From Scylla paramamosain (Eukaryota > Arthropoda > Malacostraca > Decapoda > Portunidae), in NCBI RefSeq assembly GCF_035594125.1, contig NC_087151.1:24261021-24325020 (forward strand): DNA of 64,000 bases, read 5' to 3'. Position 1 is the stretch's first letter; each line of letters opens with the position of its first letter. The notes under the pieces are model-generated. The model made no database searches and was not told where the DNA came from. It saw only the letters and a program-made list of their open reading frames with translations. Shown here piece after piece: positions 56,400 through 64,000 of the stretch. Both the position numbers and the translations under genes were made by a program.

Positions 56400-57330
56400 T
56401 GTGGGACACACACCACACCATTACAGTACACTGCATCACTACACACTCCAGCTTATTATGACACACACAACACCATTACAGTACACTGCATCAGTACACA
56501 CTCCAGCTTGTTATGACACACATCGCACCATTACACTGCATCACAACGCACTCCAGCTTGTTATTACATATTTTTGCCCCAAATTGTTTGTTTTTACTTT
56601 CTAATTACGCAGCTGTACACGTAACCATCAGGTACAACTTTACAGCAATAGACTCATCTATCCTTCCTCTTGAATACACAATATACTCAAAGTTCACAAA
56701 GTGAATGGTTACTTGTCACACGAAAACTTTAAGTGGATTTGTTACAAGGACTGTGAAGGCCTACTGGTACTTAACCATAGGGTGAAACATTGCTTACTAC
56801 CTGAGGAAAATATGTGCAAAAAGTGTGGAAAAGAATACCATTTTGATATGCACAGAAAGGCATTTAGGTACAACAACTTGGGTGTCCATTTCTTGAGATC
56901 ACTTGGCGTTTTGCAAAAATCAATCTTATGTTGAACAATCAATGGCACCGGTACCCTTTGAGGATGAGAAAGAGGAGGTTGACCAACACCCCCTGTTAGG
57001 TTAGATTATTGTCCTTAAGGAGGACTTTGCAAAGACCCTGCTGGTTAGGTTAGGTCTGGTTAAGTTAGTGTCTTTAAGAGAGGTCCAGGAGGGGCAAAGC
57101 CCACTCAGTTAAGTTGGGTTAGGCTAGAGATTTCCCGTTTTCAAAATATGGCGCCTCATCCTTACACTTTTCATGAATGTCCAAATTTGGGCTAATTTAG
57201 CTTCCCAAGCCTAACACTCTGCTTTCCTGTCAGGTCCCCAAGCTTATTCGAGGAAACTGAGACCTATTACAAAGATTACAACAGAATATCTGGCTAATCT
57301 GGATATCACATCCACATTATATACAGAGTG
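56400..57330. other. Upstream of cyclin C exon: short repeats and an unassigned ORF
   Basis: A tandem CACCATTACAGTACACTGCA-type unit repeats about three times (56410-56545). At 56701-56934 (+) a 77-codon frame has WICYKDCEG and MCKKCGKEYHFDMHRKAF, with paired cysteines. I cannot assign it; a transposase zinc-binding remnant is possible. TTAGGT-type repeats follow (56993-57125). Nothing else is recognised to 57330. Confidence 0.55.
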
Positions 57331-58470
57331 CGGCAGAAATACTTTCCACATTTTAAAGGTTGACAAAAGGAAGAAGAAACAACAATTATGTAAAATTAAT
57401 TTTACTGTTGTTTAAACAAAGGGTTACAGTTTTTGTTCATTTGTTTTTTAAAAATTATGTCCTTTAAATGGTGACCTCTATTTGCTATACACTGTTGGAG
57501 ACGATTTCTGAAGTTTTCCATAACTCAAAGAGTCATTCCAGGCAGTATTTCTGCAATCTTTAGACGAATAGCATCCTTTAATTCTTCAATTGTATCCGGT
57601 CGATGTTTGTAGACCTCAGCTTTCAAGTAACCCCAGAGAAAAAAAATTACAGGGGTTGAGATCAGGTGAGCGTGTAGGCCACTGAATGTCACCGTGTAAG
57701 GAAACCAAACGTCCTGGAAACATTTCTCTCAGAGCTTCCATTGATCTTGCTGTATGTGAGGTAGCTCCATCCTGCAGAAACCACATATTCTGATTGCGAA
57801 GATCGTTTACTTTTGGTTCCAGAAATGTCTGCAGCATCTCCACATATCAGCCAGATGTTACTGTAACCGAGTGGTTTCTCTCCTCAAAAAAAATAAGAAC
57901 CCCATACACCTAATTTCAAAACTGAGTACCATACAGTCACTCGTTCACTGTGTAGAGGTCTTTCATGAAGCTGTCTAGGGTTATTTTCTGCCCAATAACG
58001 AAAATTTTGCTTATTCATGCAACCTGAGAGATGAAAGCGAGCTTTATCAGTTGTGAGAAGAACAGCATTTACAGGAACATTTTGAAGGACATCATCACAA
58101 CATGACATGCGATCTTCCCAGTCGCATTCGTTCAGTTTCTGAGGAATCATTAATTTTTATGGATGGAACTGCAGATCAGTGTGTAGAATTCTTCTGAATG
58201 TTCCATGTGACAATCCCAAGGCAGAAGCATGTTTGCGAGATGAACGTGTAGGAGACTGAGTAACAGAAAGTCTCACAGCTTGAACACTGTCTGGAGTTCG
58301 AACGCTTTGTGATCTTCCAGGTGCTGGACCTGTGGGTCTGAAATTTGCAACCCATAACAGTATTGATTTTCTATCTGGAACAGCATCATTCTGACCTAAC
58401 ATGTAATTAGCTCAAAAAGCTCATTAGTCATTAGCTAAATGAAAACATCATTGGCACTTCATAAGTTCAT
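57331..58470 (-). mobile_element. Mariner-like DNA transposon, broken transposase
   Basis: On the minus strand a transposase is recognisable. There is an N-terminal HTH-type region (58402-58160; RTPDSVQAVRLSVTQSPTRS, KHASALGLSHGTFRRIL), then LLTTDKARFHLSGCMNKQNF with the first catalytic Asp (about 58.05 kb). FLQDGATSHTA follows with the second Asp and RSPDLNPCNFF with the third (57770-57660), about 35 residues apart. TAA at 58157-58159, a frameshift near 57884 and a stop at 57616 break it. The left end has GTGCGGCAGAAATACTTTCC at 57331. The right end is lost where the LINE 3' tail begins at ~58470. Confidence 0.85.
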
Positions 58471-58593
58471 TAATCTTGATCTTGATCTTGATGGTACAGG
58501 TGGCACAGGATCACTCCTGAGCCAGGCCTTTGGATCGGCAACTCCTGTAGAAAGGGGGGAAAAAAAAAAGAGAAACGAACAGCATCCTCTATC

Positions 58594-61500
58594 CTAATTG
58601 TTCATACACCTGGCACGCCACATTCTCTCCAGAAACTCTTTCACCGCCTCAATCATCCTTTCATTGGCCTCTCTACCCAGTCCCAGCAACAACACCATCC
58701 ATTCCTTTCCTGTCTTCTCCACTCTTTCATTCCTATCATGCCCTAACTCAGTCAGTATCACTTGCATCATCTCATTCCTGTCTCTGGCATACTGCACACA
58801 CTCCAGCACCACATGTTCCACCGTCTCATCCTCTCCCATGTCACACATCTGGCACACTTTGCTGCGGGACTCAGACCACCTGTAACTCCTTGCATTCACA
58901 TCCATACACTGTGCCCTCGCTCGGAAGAGAAGATCACCGCCCAGGCTTCCATCATACCACCTTTCATACCTCGGGGCCTCTTTCTCCTTGTACCATTCCA
59001 GGGTCTTCTTTCTTTCCATCTCATTCTTCCATTCATTCAGTCCCACACATTTCACTTCTTTGTCTATCTCATTCTTCCATTTTCTCACATCCCATTCGGC
59101 TCCCACTCTTCCTCCTCTTGTTACCACCCATTCACGCTCATTTTGATTCCTCCCAGCCATTCTTATCGCCCACACAACTTGCAATCCATTCCTGTCTGTC
59201 ATTCTCATGCATCTCTTCCTCCATTTGCTTCCACTTTCATTCCACAGGTACACCTTCCTTGCTATTCTTGCATCATCCATTCTCTCAAGCCTAATCTTGT
59301 ACCTAAGTGTGGCTTTTGTCAGTCTTTCTCTGAAGGTGCTCCATCCCATGTCACCTCTCAAGGCTTCAACTGCTGTGCACCTCGGTGCACTCAGTGCCAT
59401 CCTTGCTACTTTGTTCTGGCCCACTTCTAACTTATCAATTTCACTTTCATTCCATGCAATCACATCCATACCATACATTATACATGGCACAGCCACACTC
59501 TTCCACACTTCTCTCAACACATCATACTTACTTGCTCTCATCCTTGCCGCGCTTCCCAATCGACCTACCCACTGGTTTAGCATACTTATCTTTTCATTCT
59601 TTGCCTTTGCACACCCACTAGGACTCATCCACATCCCTAAGTACTTGTATTCTTGCACCTGTCTCAACTCATTCTCTCCAAGTCTCCATACCACATTACT
59701 TTCATCCTCTGATCTATTCACAATCATTACTTTGCTTTTCTCACTGCTAAACCTTACTCCAAAGTCTTTGCCATAGCCATCCACTACATCCAACAAACTT
59801 TGAAGCTCATCTGCCGATTCACTCATAACAACTACATCATCTGCATAAAGGAGCACACATACTTTATCATTCCCCACACTTACCCCTACATTCATTCTTC
59901 TCATCCTGGCTGCTAGCTCCTCTGTATACAGGCTAAAAAGGGTTGGTGACAATATACAGCCCTGCCTAACTCCTCTCTCACTCTTCACCCAGTCTGTTTC
60001 TATGTCTCCTAGCCTGTATCTAGCTCTTGTGTCCACATACATACTTTGCACTACGTTAACTATCTTTGCACTCAATCCAATCTTTTCTAAGACTCTACCT
60101 AACATTTCTCTGTTCACTCTATCATAAGCTTTCTCTATATCCAAAAAACCTAGGTACAATTTACCCCCATCCTTCTTTTTCTTCTCAATCATTTCATTCA
60201 CCACAAACATATTGTCCTCAGCTCTCCTGTCCCTACGAAAACCATTCTGTTCTTCACCCAGCACTCCAGCTCTCTCAATCCATTTACACAGTCTCTCATT
60301 CAACACTGCACTGAAAACTTTACCTACTGTATTCACTAATGCAATTGGCCTGTAGTTCTTCAGCTCATTCTTACTCTTAAATCCTCCCTTATGTAACAGA
60401 CACACTCGGCTCTCATTCCACTTTCTTGGCACTCTCTCTTCATCCCACACTCGGTTGAATAACTCAGTCATTCTGTCTATCACTACCTCCCCACCATTCT
60501 TGTAGAACTCATAGGGTATATCATCTGGACCTGCTGCCTTGCCATTCTTCTGCCTTCTCACACACCTCTCCACTTCATCCCTACTGATTCTTTCATCCAG
60601 TTCATCTGCATTCTTCCTTTCCAGTGTTACACATTCTTCTCTCACACTAAACATCTCACCTACCCCACCTACTTCTTCCCAGAACCCTTTGATTGCCTCC
60701 CTGATTCCATCCTTCTCTGTTATAACTACACCCTCCACTTTTAGACTCTCCACACCAACACTGCCTGACATATTCTCACCTCTCATGAACTTGTACCATT
60801 CACGGCCACCTTCCATACCTTTCTCCCTTAAAGATTGAATCACCCTCCTTTCACTCTTCACTTTAGCATTCATTATCATTCGTCTCGTCAACCGCTGCTG
60901 CTTCACATACGCTGCCCATGCATTCAGATACTCATTCTCTGCCTCATCGCTTTCATGCCTCTTTTTCCTCAGCCATCTACACTGTCTACTCATTCTCTTT
61001 CGCTCCTTCCTAGCCGCTCTGATTTCATCATTCCACCATGGTTTACATACATTCTTTCTTCTACCTACTCTCACAAACCCTATCTGGTTCTCAGCAGCAC
61101 CCCTCACGTCCTCAACCAGTTTCTCATTCAGATGCTCCACGTCATGCACACTTTCATCGTCCCAGCTTCTCTCACTCAGATCAACCTGAAAGTTCTCCCA
61201 CCCTACATCTCTCAGTCTCCACTTCTTTCTCTTACTTGCCACTTTCACTTCATTCCCACCCTGCATCAAGCACTCCACAACCAGCATGTTGTGATCGGAC
61301 ACAATATCAACCAAACCATCCTCATCTATCCACATGTGCGACACAATTTCACGCATTCTTCCATTCACCAACATGTAGTCAATTGCCGATTCCTGTTCTC
61401 TTGCACTCCAAGTCACACGCCCCTCTGCCAAAGTAACGTTCAGATTTTCCAGCTCCAGTTCATCAACAAACTCTCCAAGCATTTCACCATTCCTGTTCAC

Positions 61501-61986
61501 CTGTTCCCCCAGTATTCCCACATGTGCATTCATGTCACCCATAACTAGCACTCTCTCCTCTCCATGCTCTCTCACAACTTTCTTAAGTATGTCATACTTC
61601 CTCCTATTTTCCCTCTCTGCTCTTTCACCCATGACAGTCATGTACGCTACCACCAGTACCACCTTCTCTGGTCTGCCACGACCATCCATGCATTCCACTC
61701 TTACTGCAAGCACATCCTCACTACTTGTACACTCCCCCACATCAATCTCCTCTACTTTCAGTCCTCTTTCTTTCTTGTAGAGTAGGGCTACGCCTCCTCC
61801 CAGTGTTTCCTGTGCCTTACGCCCCTTTCCAATCATAACATACTCGCATCCCTCCATTCGTACATCATCTCTCAGGTGAGTCTCAGTGAGCCCGACTAAG
61901 TCGAACCTCCACTCCCTGAGCTCCTTGCATACATCCTCAAACTTGCCCACACCCCATCCTCTCACATTCATACAGCCAATCTTCAC
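58594..61986 (-). CDS. LINE ORF2: endonuclease and reverse transcriptase
   Basis: An intact 1130-aa protein. The N-terminal apurinic-type endonuclease shows NVRGW (residue ~7), LTETHLR (Glu ~36), GDMNAHVG (~150) and SDHNMLVVE (~230). The reverse transcriptase spans about residues 480-760: NYRPIALVNTVGKVF, FLDIEKAYDRVNREML with the first catalytic Asp, GVRQGCILSPTLFS and LLYADDVVVMSES. The C-terminus has a CxxC...H...C knuckle (CQMCDMGEDETVEHVVLEC). It nicks DNA and copies the element RNA at the target site. No stop or frameshift is seen, which suggests recent activity. The second copy at 63.19-63.59 kb matches its last ~130 codons. Confidence 0.95.
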   Translation of the reverse strand: MKIGCMNVRGWGVGKFEDVCKELREWRFDLVGLTETHLRDDVRMEGCEYVMIGKGRKAQETLGGGVALLYKKERGLKVEEIDVGECTSSEDVLAVRVECMDGRGRPEKVVLVVAYMTVMGERAERENRRKYDILKKVVREHGEERVLVMGDMNAHVGILGEQVNRNGEMLGEFVDELELENLNVTLAEGRVTWSAREQESAIDYMLVNGRMREIVSHMWIDEDGLVDIVSDHNMLVVECLMQGGNEVKVASKRKKWRLRDVGWENFQVDLSERSWDDESVHDVEHLNEKLVEDVRGAAENQIGFVRVGRRKNVCKPWWNDEIRAARKERKRMSRQCRWLRKKRHESDEAENEYLNAWAAYVKQQRLTRRMIMNAKVKSERRVIQSLREKGMEGGREWYKFMRGENMSGSVGVESLKVEGVVITEKDGIREAIKGFWEEVGGVGEMFSVREECVTLERKNADELDERISRDEVERCVRRQKNGKAAGPDDIPYEFYKNGGEVVIDRMTELFNRVWDEERVPRKWNESRVCLLHKGGFKSKNELKNYRPIALVNTVGKVFSAVLNERLCKWIERAGVLGEEQNGFRRDRRAEDNMFVVNEMIEKKKKDGGKLYLGFLDIEKAYDRVNREMLGRVLEKIGLSAKIVNVVQSMYVDTRARYRLGDIETDWVKSERGVRQGCILSPTLFSLYTEELAARMRRMNVGVSVGNDKVCVLLYADDVVVMSESADELQSLLDVVDGYGKDFGVRFSSEKSKVMIVNRSEDESNVVWRLGENELRQVQEYKYLGMWMSPSGCAKAKNEKISMLNQWVGRLGSAARMRASKYDVLREVWKSVAVPCIMYGMDVIAWNESEIDKLEVGQNKVARMALSAPRCTAVEALRGDMGWSTFRERLTKATLRYKIRLERMDDARIARKVYLWNESGSKWRKRCMRMTDRNGLQVVWAIRMAGRNQNEREWVVTRGGRVGAEWDVRKWKNEIDKEVKCVGLNEWKNEMERKKTLEWYKEKEAPRYERWYDGSLGGDLLFRARAQCMDVNARSYRWSESRSKVCQMCDMGEDETVEHVVLECVQYARDRNEMMQVILTELGHDRNERVEKTGKEWMVLLLGLGREANERMIEAVKEFLERMWRARCMNN

Positions 61987-62049
61987 ACATTTACTTGCCT
62001 GGTTAGTCTCTTTTCTTTCATGTTTGCTGACATCAAAGAGTCCTCCTCG

Positions 62050-62964
62050 TCATGCGTCGTCCACACAACACACCTGCCTCGCCCTCATCCACTCAGCCAG
62101 TCGACGTCCTAGCCTCTCACTCCCGTTGTGGTTGAGGTGGACCCCGTCTCTCCCGAAGAATTTGTCCTGGTCAAGGATCCCATCCATGTCCAGGAAGCTC
62201 ACGTTGCCCTTCTTCTCTGCCATCCATTCCATCTTGATCTTCATGAGTTCCATGCATATCTTGCGGTTCGTTTCTCTTCTAACCTTCTCATACTGCACTC
62301 CTTCCCGTGGGCGCCGCAGGACCCCCACCACAGCCACACACATCTTCTTTTCTTCTGCTGCCCTCACTGCTTCTATCACTTCCTTTACTGTGTCTTCAGC
62401 ACCTGCCTCTACTAAGTTGTTGCCTCCTCCTTGGACAACTAGCAGGCTTCTCTCTTCCATTTCTTGCACTTCTTCCTTGACTTTCCTCTTGATGTCTTGG
62501 ATCTTAGCACCTCCCATGCTGGTGCACTCAATTTCCCTTCTCACAAAGTCGGGAGTCTTCCTTACCATGCTGTCTCCAATGACACGTACTGGGGCTTTCT
62601 TGACTACCATTCTCTTCTTCCTTGGGCGTCTGTCTGTTCTGGCCACTTCCACCACTTCTTGCTGATCTTTTCTTTCTTCAGTCTTCGTCGTCTGTGCTTC
62701 TGCCTCTTTCATCAGGTTTTCTGTCTGGGTGCTCTGCTCCACTCTCTCTTCTTTTTCTTCATCCTGGTTCCTCCATTCATTGAGGCTCTTGCTCAGGCAT
62801 TCCCTGCAGAGGAACACCAGAAGCTCGAACCCCAGCGCCTTCATGTTGGCCTCCTTCATGCCCACACAGGCTACATGGAACCAGGCCATGCATCTCTCGC
62901 ATGCCACAGCCCTTTGCCTGTTCGCCACACTCTCCTCGCATGAACCACACGCGCTCATCACCAT
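62050..62964 (-). CDS. LINE ORF1: PHD-like zinc finger plus SGNH esterase
   Basis: A 304-aa protein. The first ~55 residues have a C4HC3 pattern (CGSC, CERCMAWFHVAC, CREC) typical of a PHD finger. A charged Glu/Lys-rich linker follows. An SGNH hydrolase domain then shows block I VIGDSMVRK (about residue 130), block III QGGGNNL (~190) and block V GRDGVHLNHNG (~270) with the Asp-His pair. ORF1 proteins of CR1-group LINEs commonly carry this esterase and bind RNA for the retrotransposition complex (family knowledge). The catalytic Ser, Gly, Asn and His are all visible. It precedes ORF2 by 63 bp on the same strand. Confidence 0.88.
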   Translation of the reverse strand: MVMSACGSCEESVANRQRAVACERCMAWFHVACVGMKEANMKALGFELLVFLCRECLSKSLNEWRNQDEEKEERVEQSTQTENLMKEAEAQTTKTEERKDQQEVVEVARTDRRPRKKRMVVKKAPVRVIGDSMVRKTPDFVRREIECTSMGGAKIQDIKRKVKEEVQEMEERSLLVVQGGGNNLVEAGAEDTVKEVIEAVRAAEEKKMCVAVVGVLRRPREGVQYEKVRRETNRKICMELMKIKMEWMAEKKGNVSFLDMDGILDQDKFFGRDGVHLNHNGSERLGRRLAEWMRARQVCCVDDA

Positions 62965-63070
62965 TTTCAGGGTATTTCAGCACACAGGCAAGAAATATAA
63001 ACCACAAAACTCAGAGAAAACTCAGAGAGCAAGGCAAAGCCACTTGTACCACATTTCTTGCACCACATTT

Positions 63071-63592
63071 CTTGCTCTTGATCTTGATCTTGATAGTACA
63101 GGTGTCTCAGGATCACTCCTGAGCCAGGCCTTTGGATCAGCAACTCCTGTAGAAGGGGGGAAAAAAGAAAAACGAACAGCATCCTCTATCCTAATTGTTC
63201 CTACATCTAGTATGCCACATTCTCTCCAGAAACTCTATCACCGCGTCAATCATCCTTTCATTCGCCTCTCTACACAGTCCTAGCAACAACACCATCCATT
63301 CCTTTCCTGTCTTCTCCACTCTTTCATTCCTATCATGCCCTAACTCAGTCAGTATCACTTGCATCATCTCATTCCTGTCTCTGGCATACTTCACACACTC
63401 CAGCACCACATGTTCCACCGTCTCATCTTCTCCCATGTCACACATCTGGCACACTTTGCTGCGGGACTCAGACCACCTGTAACTCCTTGCATTCACATCC
63501 ATACACTGTGCCCTCACTCGGAAGAGAAGATCACCGCCCAGGCTTCCATCATACCACCTTTCATACCTCAGGGCCCCTTTCTCCTTGTACCA
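63071..63592 (-). mobile_element. 5'-truncated sister copy of the two-ORF LINE
   Basis: It matches the 3' UTR and the last ~130 codons of ORF2 of the adjacent full-length element (63517-63191 open, ending LERMWHTRCRNN versus LERMWRARCMNN) with few differences. It has the same (ATCAAG)n tail at 63071-63093. It is truncated at about 63592 (TTGTACCACTCGG). Confidence 0.9.
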
Positions 63593-64000
63593 CTCGGGCG
63601 AGGTGCCCGAGTTCCTGTACCGACTATAGTTTGTGGTAACGTACGAAGCCTTAGAAACAAAATAGACGAACTCTGTGCACTTTGCAGATGGAGCTACGAA
63701 TACCGTGAATCATCATTGATATGTTTAACCGAGACATCGCTACAACAAGATAAAGACCCGGACTCTGCATTTATTATAGATGGTTTTACCTTGAATCGTG
63801 GTGATAGGACGAAAGACTCTGGGAAGACAGCTGGCGGCGGAGTTTGTGTGTATGTGAACAGCAGGTGGTGTACAGATGTCACGGTCTATGATCAGCATTG
63901 TGATGAAAATGTCGAATACTTGACTCTTTCGCTCAGACCCTTTTACCTACCTCGCGAATTTACGAAGATATTTGTCACAACTGTATATATTCCACCAAGT
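63593..64000 (+). CDS. Partial LINE endonuclease, running off the window
   Basis: The plus-strand frame, open from about 63596 to the end, contains TIVCGNVRSLRNKIDELC (Asn of the endonuclease first motif), SLICLTETSLQ with the Glu, and AGGGVCVYVNSRWC. FYLPREFTKIFVTTVYIPP follows. This is the N-terminal half of an apurinic-type endonuclease of another non-LTR retrotransposon, different from the element at 58.5-63.1 kb (different motif context). No start codon or 5' end is seen, and the rest lies outside the window. No break is seen in the part visible. Confidence 0.82.

Larger units (their letters stand above)
58473..63070 (-). mobile_element. Full-length two-ORF non-LTR retrotransposon (CR1-group type)
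   Basis: A ~4.6 kb element read on the minus strand: 5' UTR (63070-62965), ORF1 (62964-62050), a 63 bp gap, ORF2 (61986-58594) and a 3' UTR ending in an (ATCAAG)n tail (58473-58494). Both ORFs are open. The 5' UTR starts with a tandem GCAAGAAATGTGGT pair. ORF1 with PHD-like finger and SGNH esterase is a layout known from CR1-group elements; clade assignment is inference. It lies directly downstream of the tail of a truncated sister copy. Confidence 0.88.

Noticed and set aside
56701..56934. Zinc-binding ORF as an ISXO2-like transposase
   Set aside because: Paired cysteines are suggestive, but I cannot match the motif order to that or any other family, so it is left unassigned.
58762..61780. 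Plus-strand Ser/His/Pro-rich ORFs of up to ~240 aa
   Set aside because: They are antisense shadows of the LINE ORF2 on the minus strand.

Overview
The window looks like repeat-dominated nuclear DNA of an arthropod, most probably a decapod crustacean (inference). The reasons are abundant (TA)n, (AAT)n and (GA)n tracts, several decayed LINE copies of a jockey-like type common in crab and shrimp genomes, TTAGGT-type telomere-like tracts, and two spliced exons of an animal cyclin C gene. I see no bacterial-style genes, rRNA, tRNA genes or CRISPR array.

Layout. About 1-21.2 kb and 36.6-39.9 kb are a degenerate tandem satellite with a ~95 bp monomer. It has two higher-order registers, ~1.0-1.1 kb on the left and ~480 bp further right, with an inverted block at the switch (15.46-15.81 kb). 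Two LINE copies (4.2-6.9 kb and 10.8-13.4 kb) and a small mariner-type MITE (39.08-39.30 kb) sit inside it. A ~15.4 kb Polinton/Maverick (adintovirus-like) element interrupts the satellite at 21.17-36.59 kb. Read on the minus strand, it carries a penton-like gene, a spliced Cys-rich gene, a protein-primed family-B DNA polymerase, an A32/FtsK-type packaging ATPase, a chromodomain integrase, a basic core-type ORF, a macro-domain protein, a second penton-like gene, a small pX/VI-like peptide, an intact 434-aa hexon-like protein and a spliced Q/P-rich ORF. It ends in long terminal inverted repeats with an outer hairpin.

41-44.4 kb holds unassigned sequence, a LINE endonuclease relic and large microsatellites. 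44.4-46.2 kb is a third jockey-like LINE copy, cut at 46.21 kb by a second Polinton copy (46.21-54.72 kb, plus strand). That copy is truncated inside the integrase and more decayed. 54.9-56.4 kb holds a SINE and two cyclin C exons (minus strand, one with a 1-nt frameshift). 57.3-58.5 kb is a broken mariner-like transposon. 58.5-63.1 kb is an apparently intact two-ORF LINE, lying head-to-tail with a 5'-truncated sister copy (63.07-63.59 kb). The last 400 bp begin another LINE endonuclease.

How the genes fit together. The Polinton genes form a virus-like set: capsid (hexon plus two penton-like), genome packaging (ATPase), self-replication (protein-primed polymerase) and integration (chromodomain integrase). 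The macro domain is an accessory gene that could act on ADP-ribose signals. Most genes carry stops or frameshifts, so both copies look dead or dying, although the hexon-like and ATPase frames of copy 1 are still open. I did not recognise an adenain-like protease in either copy.
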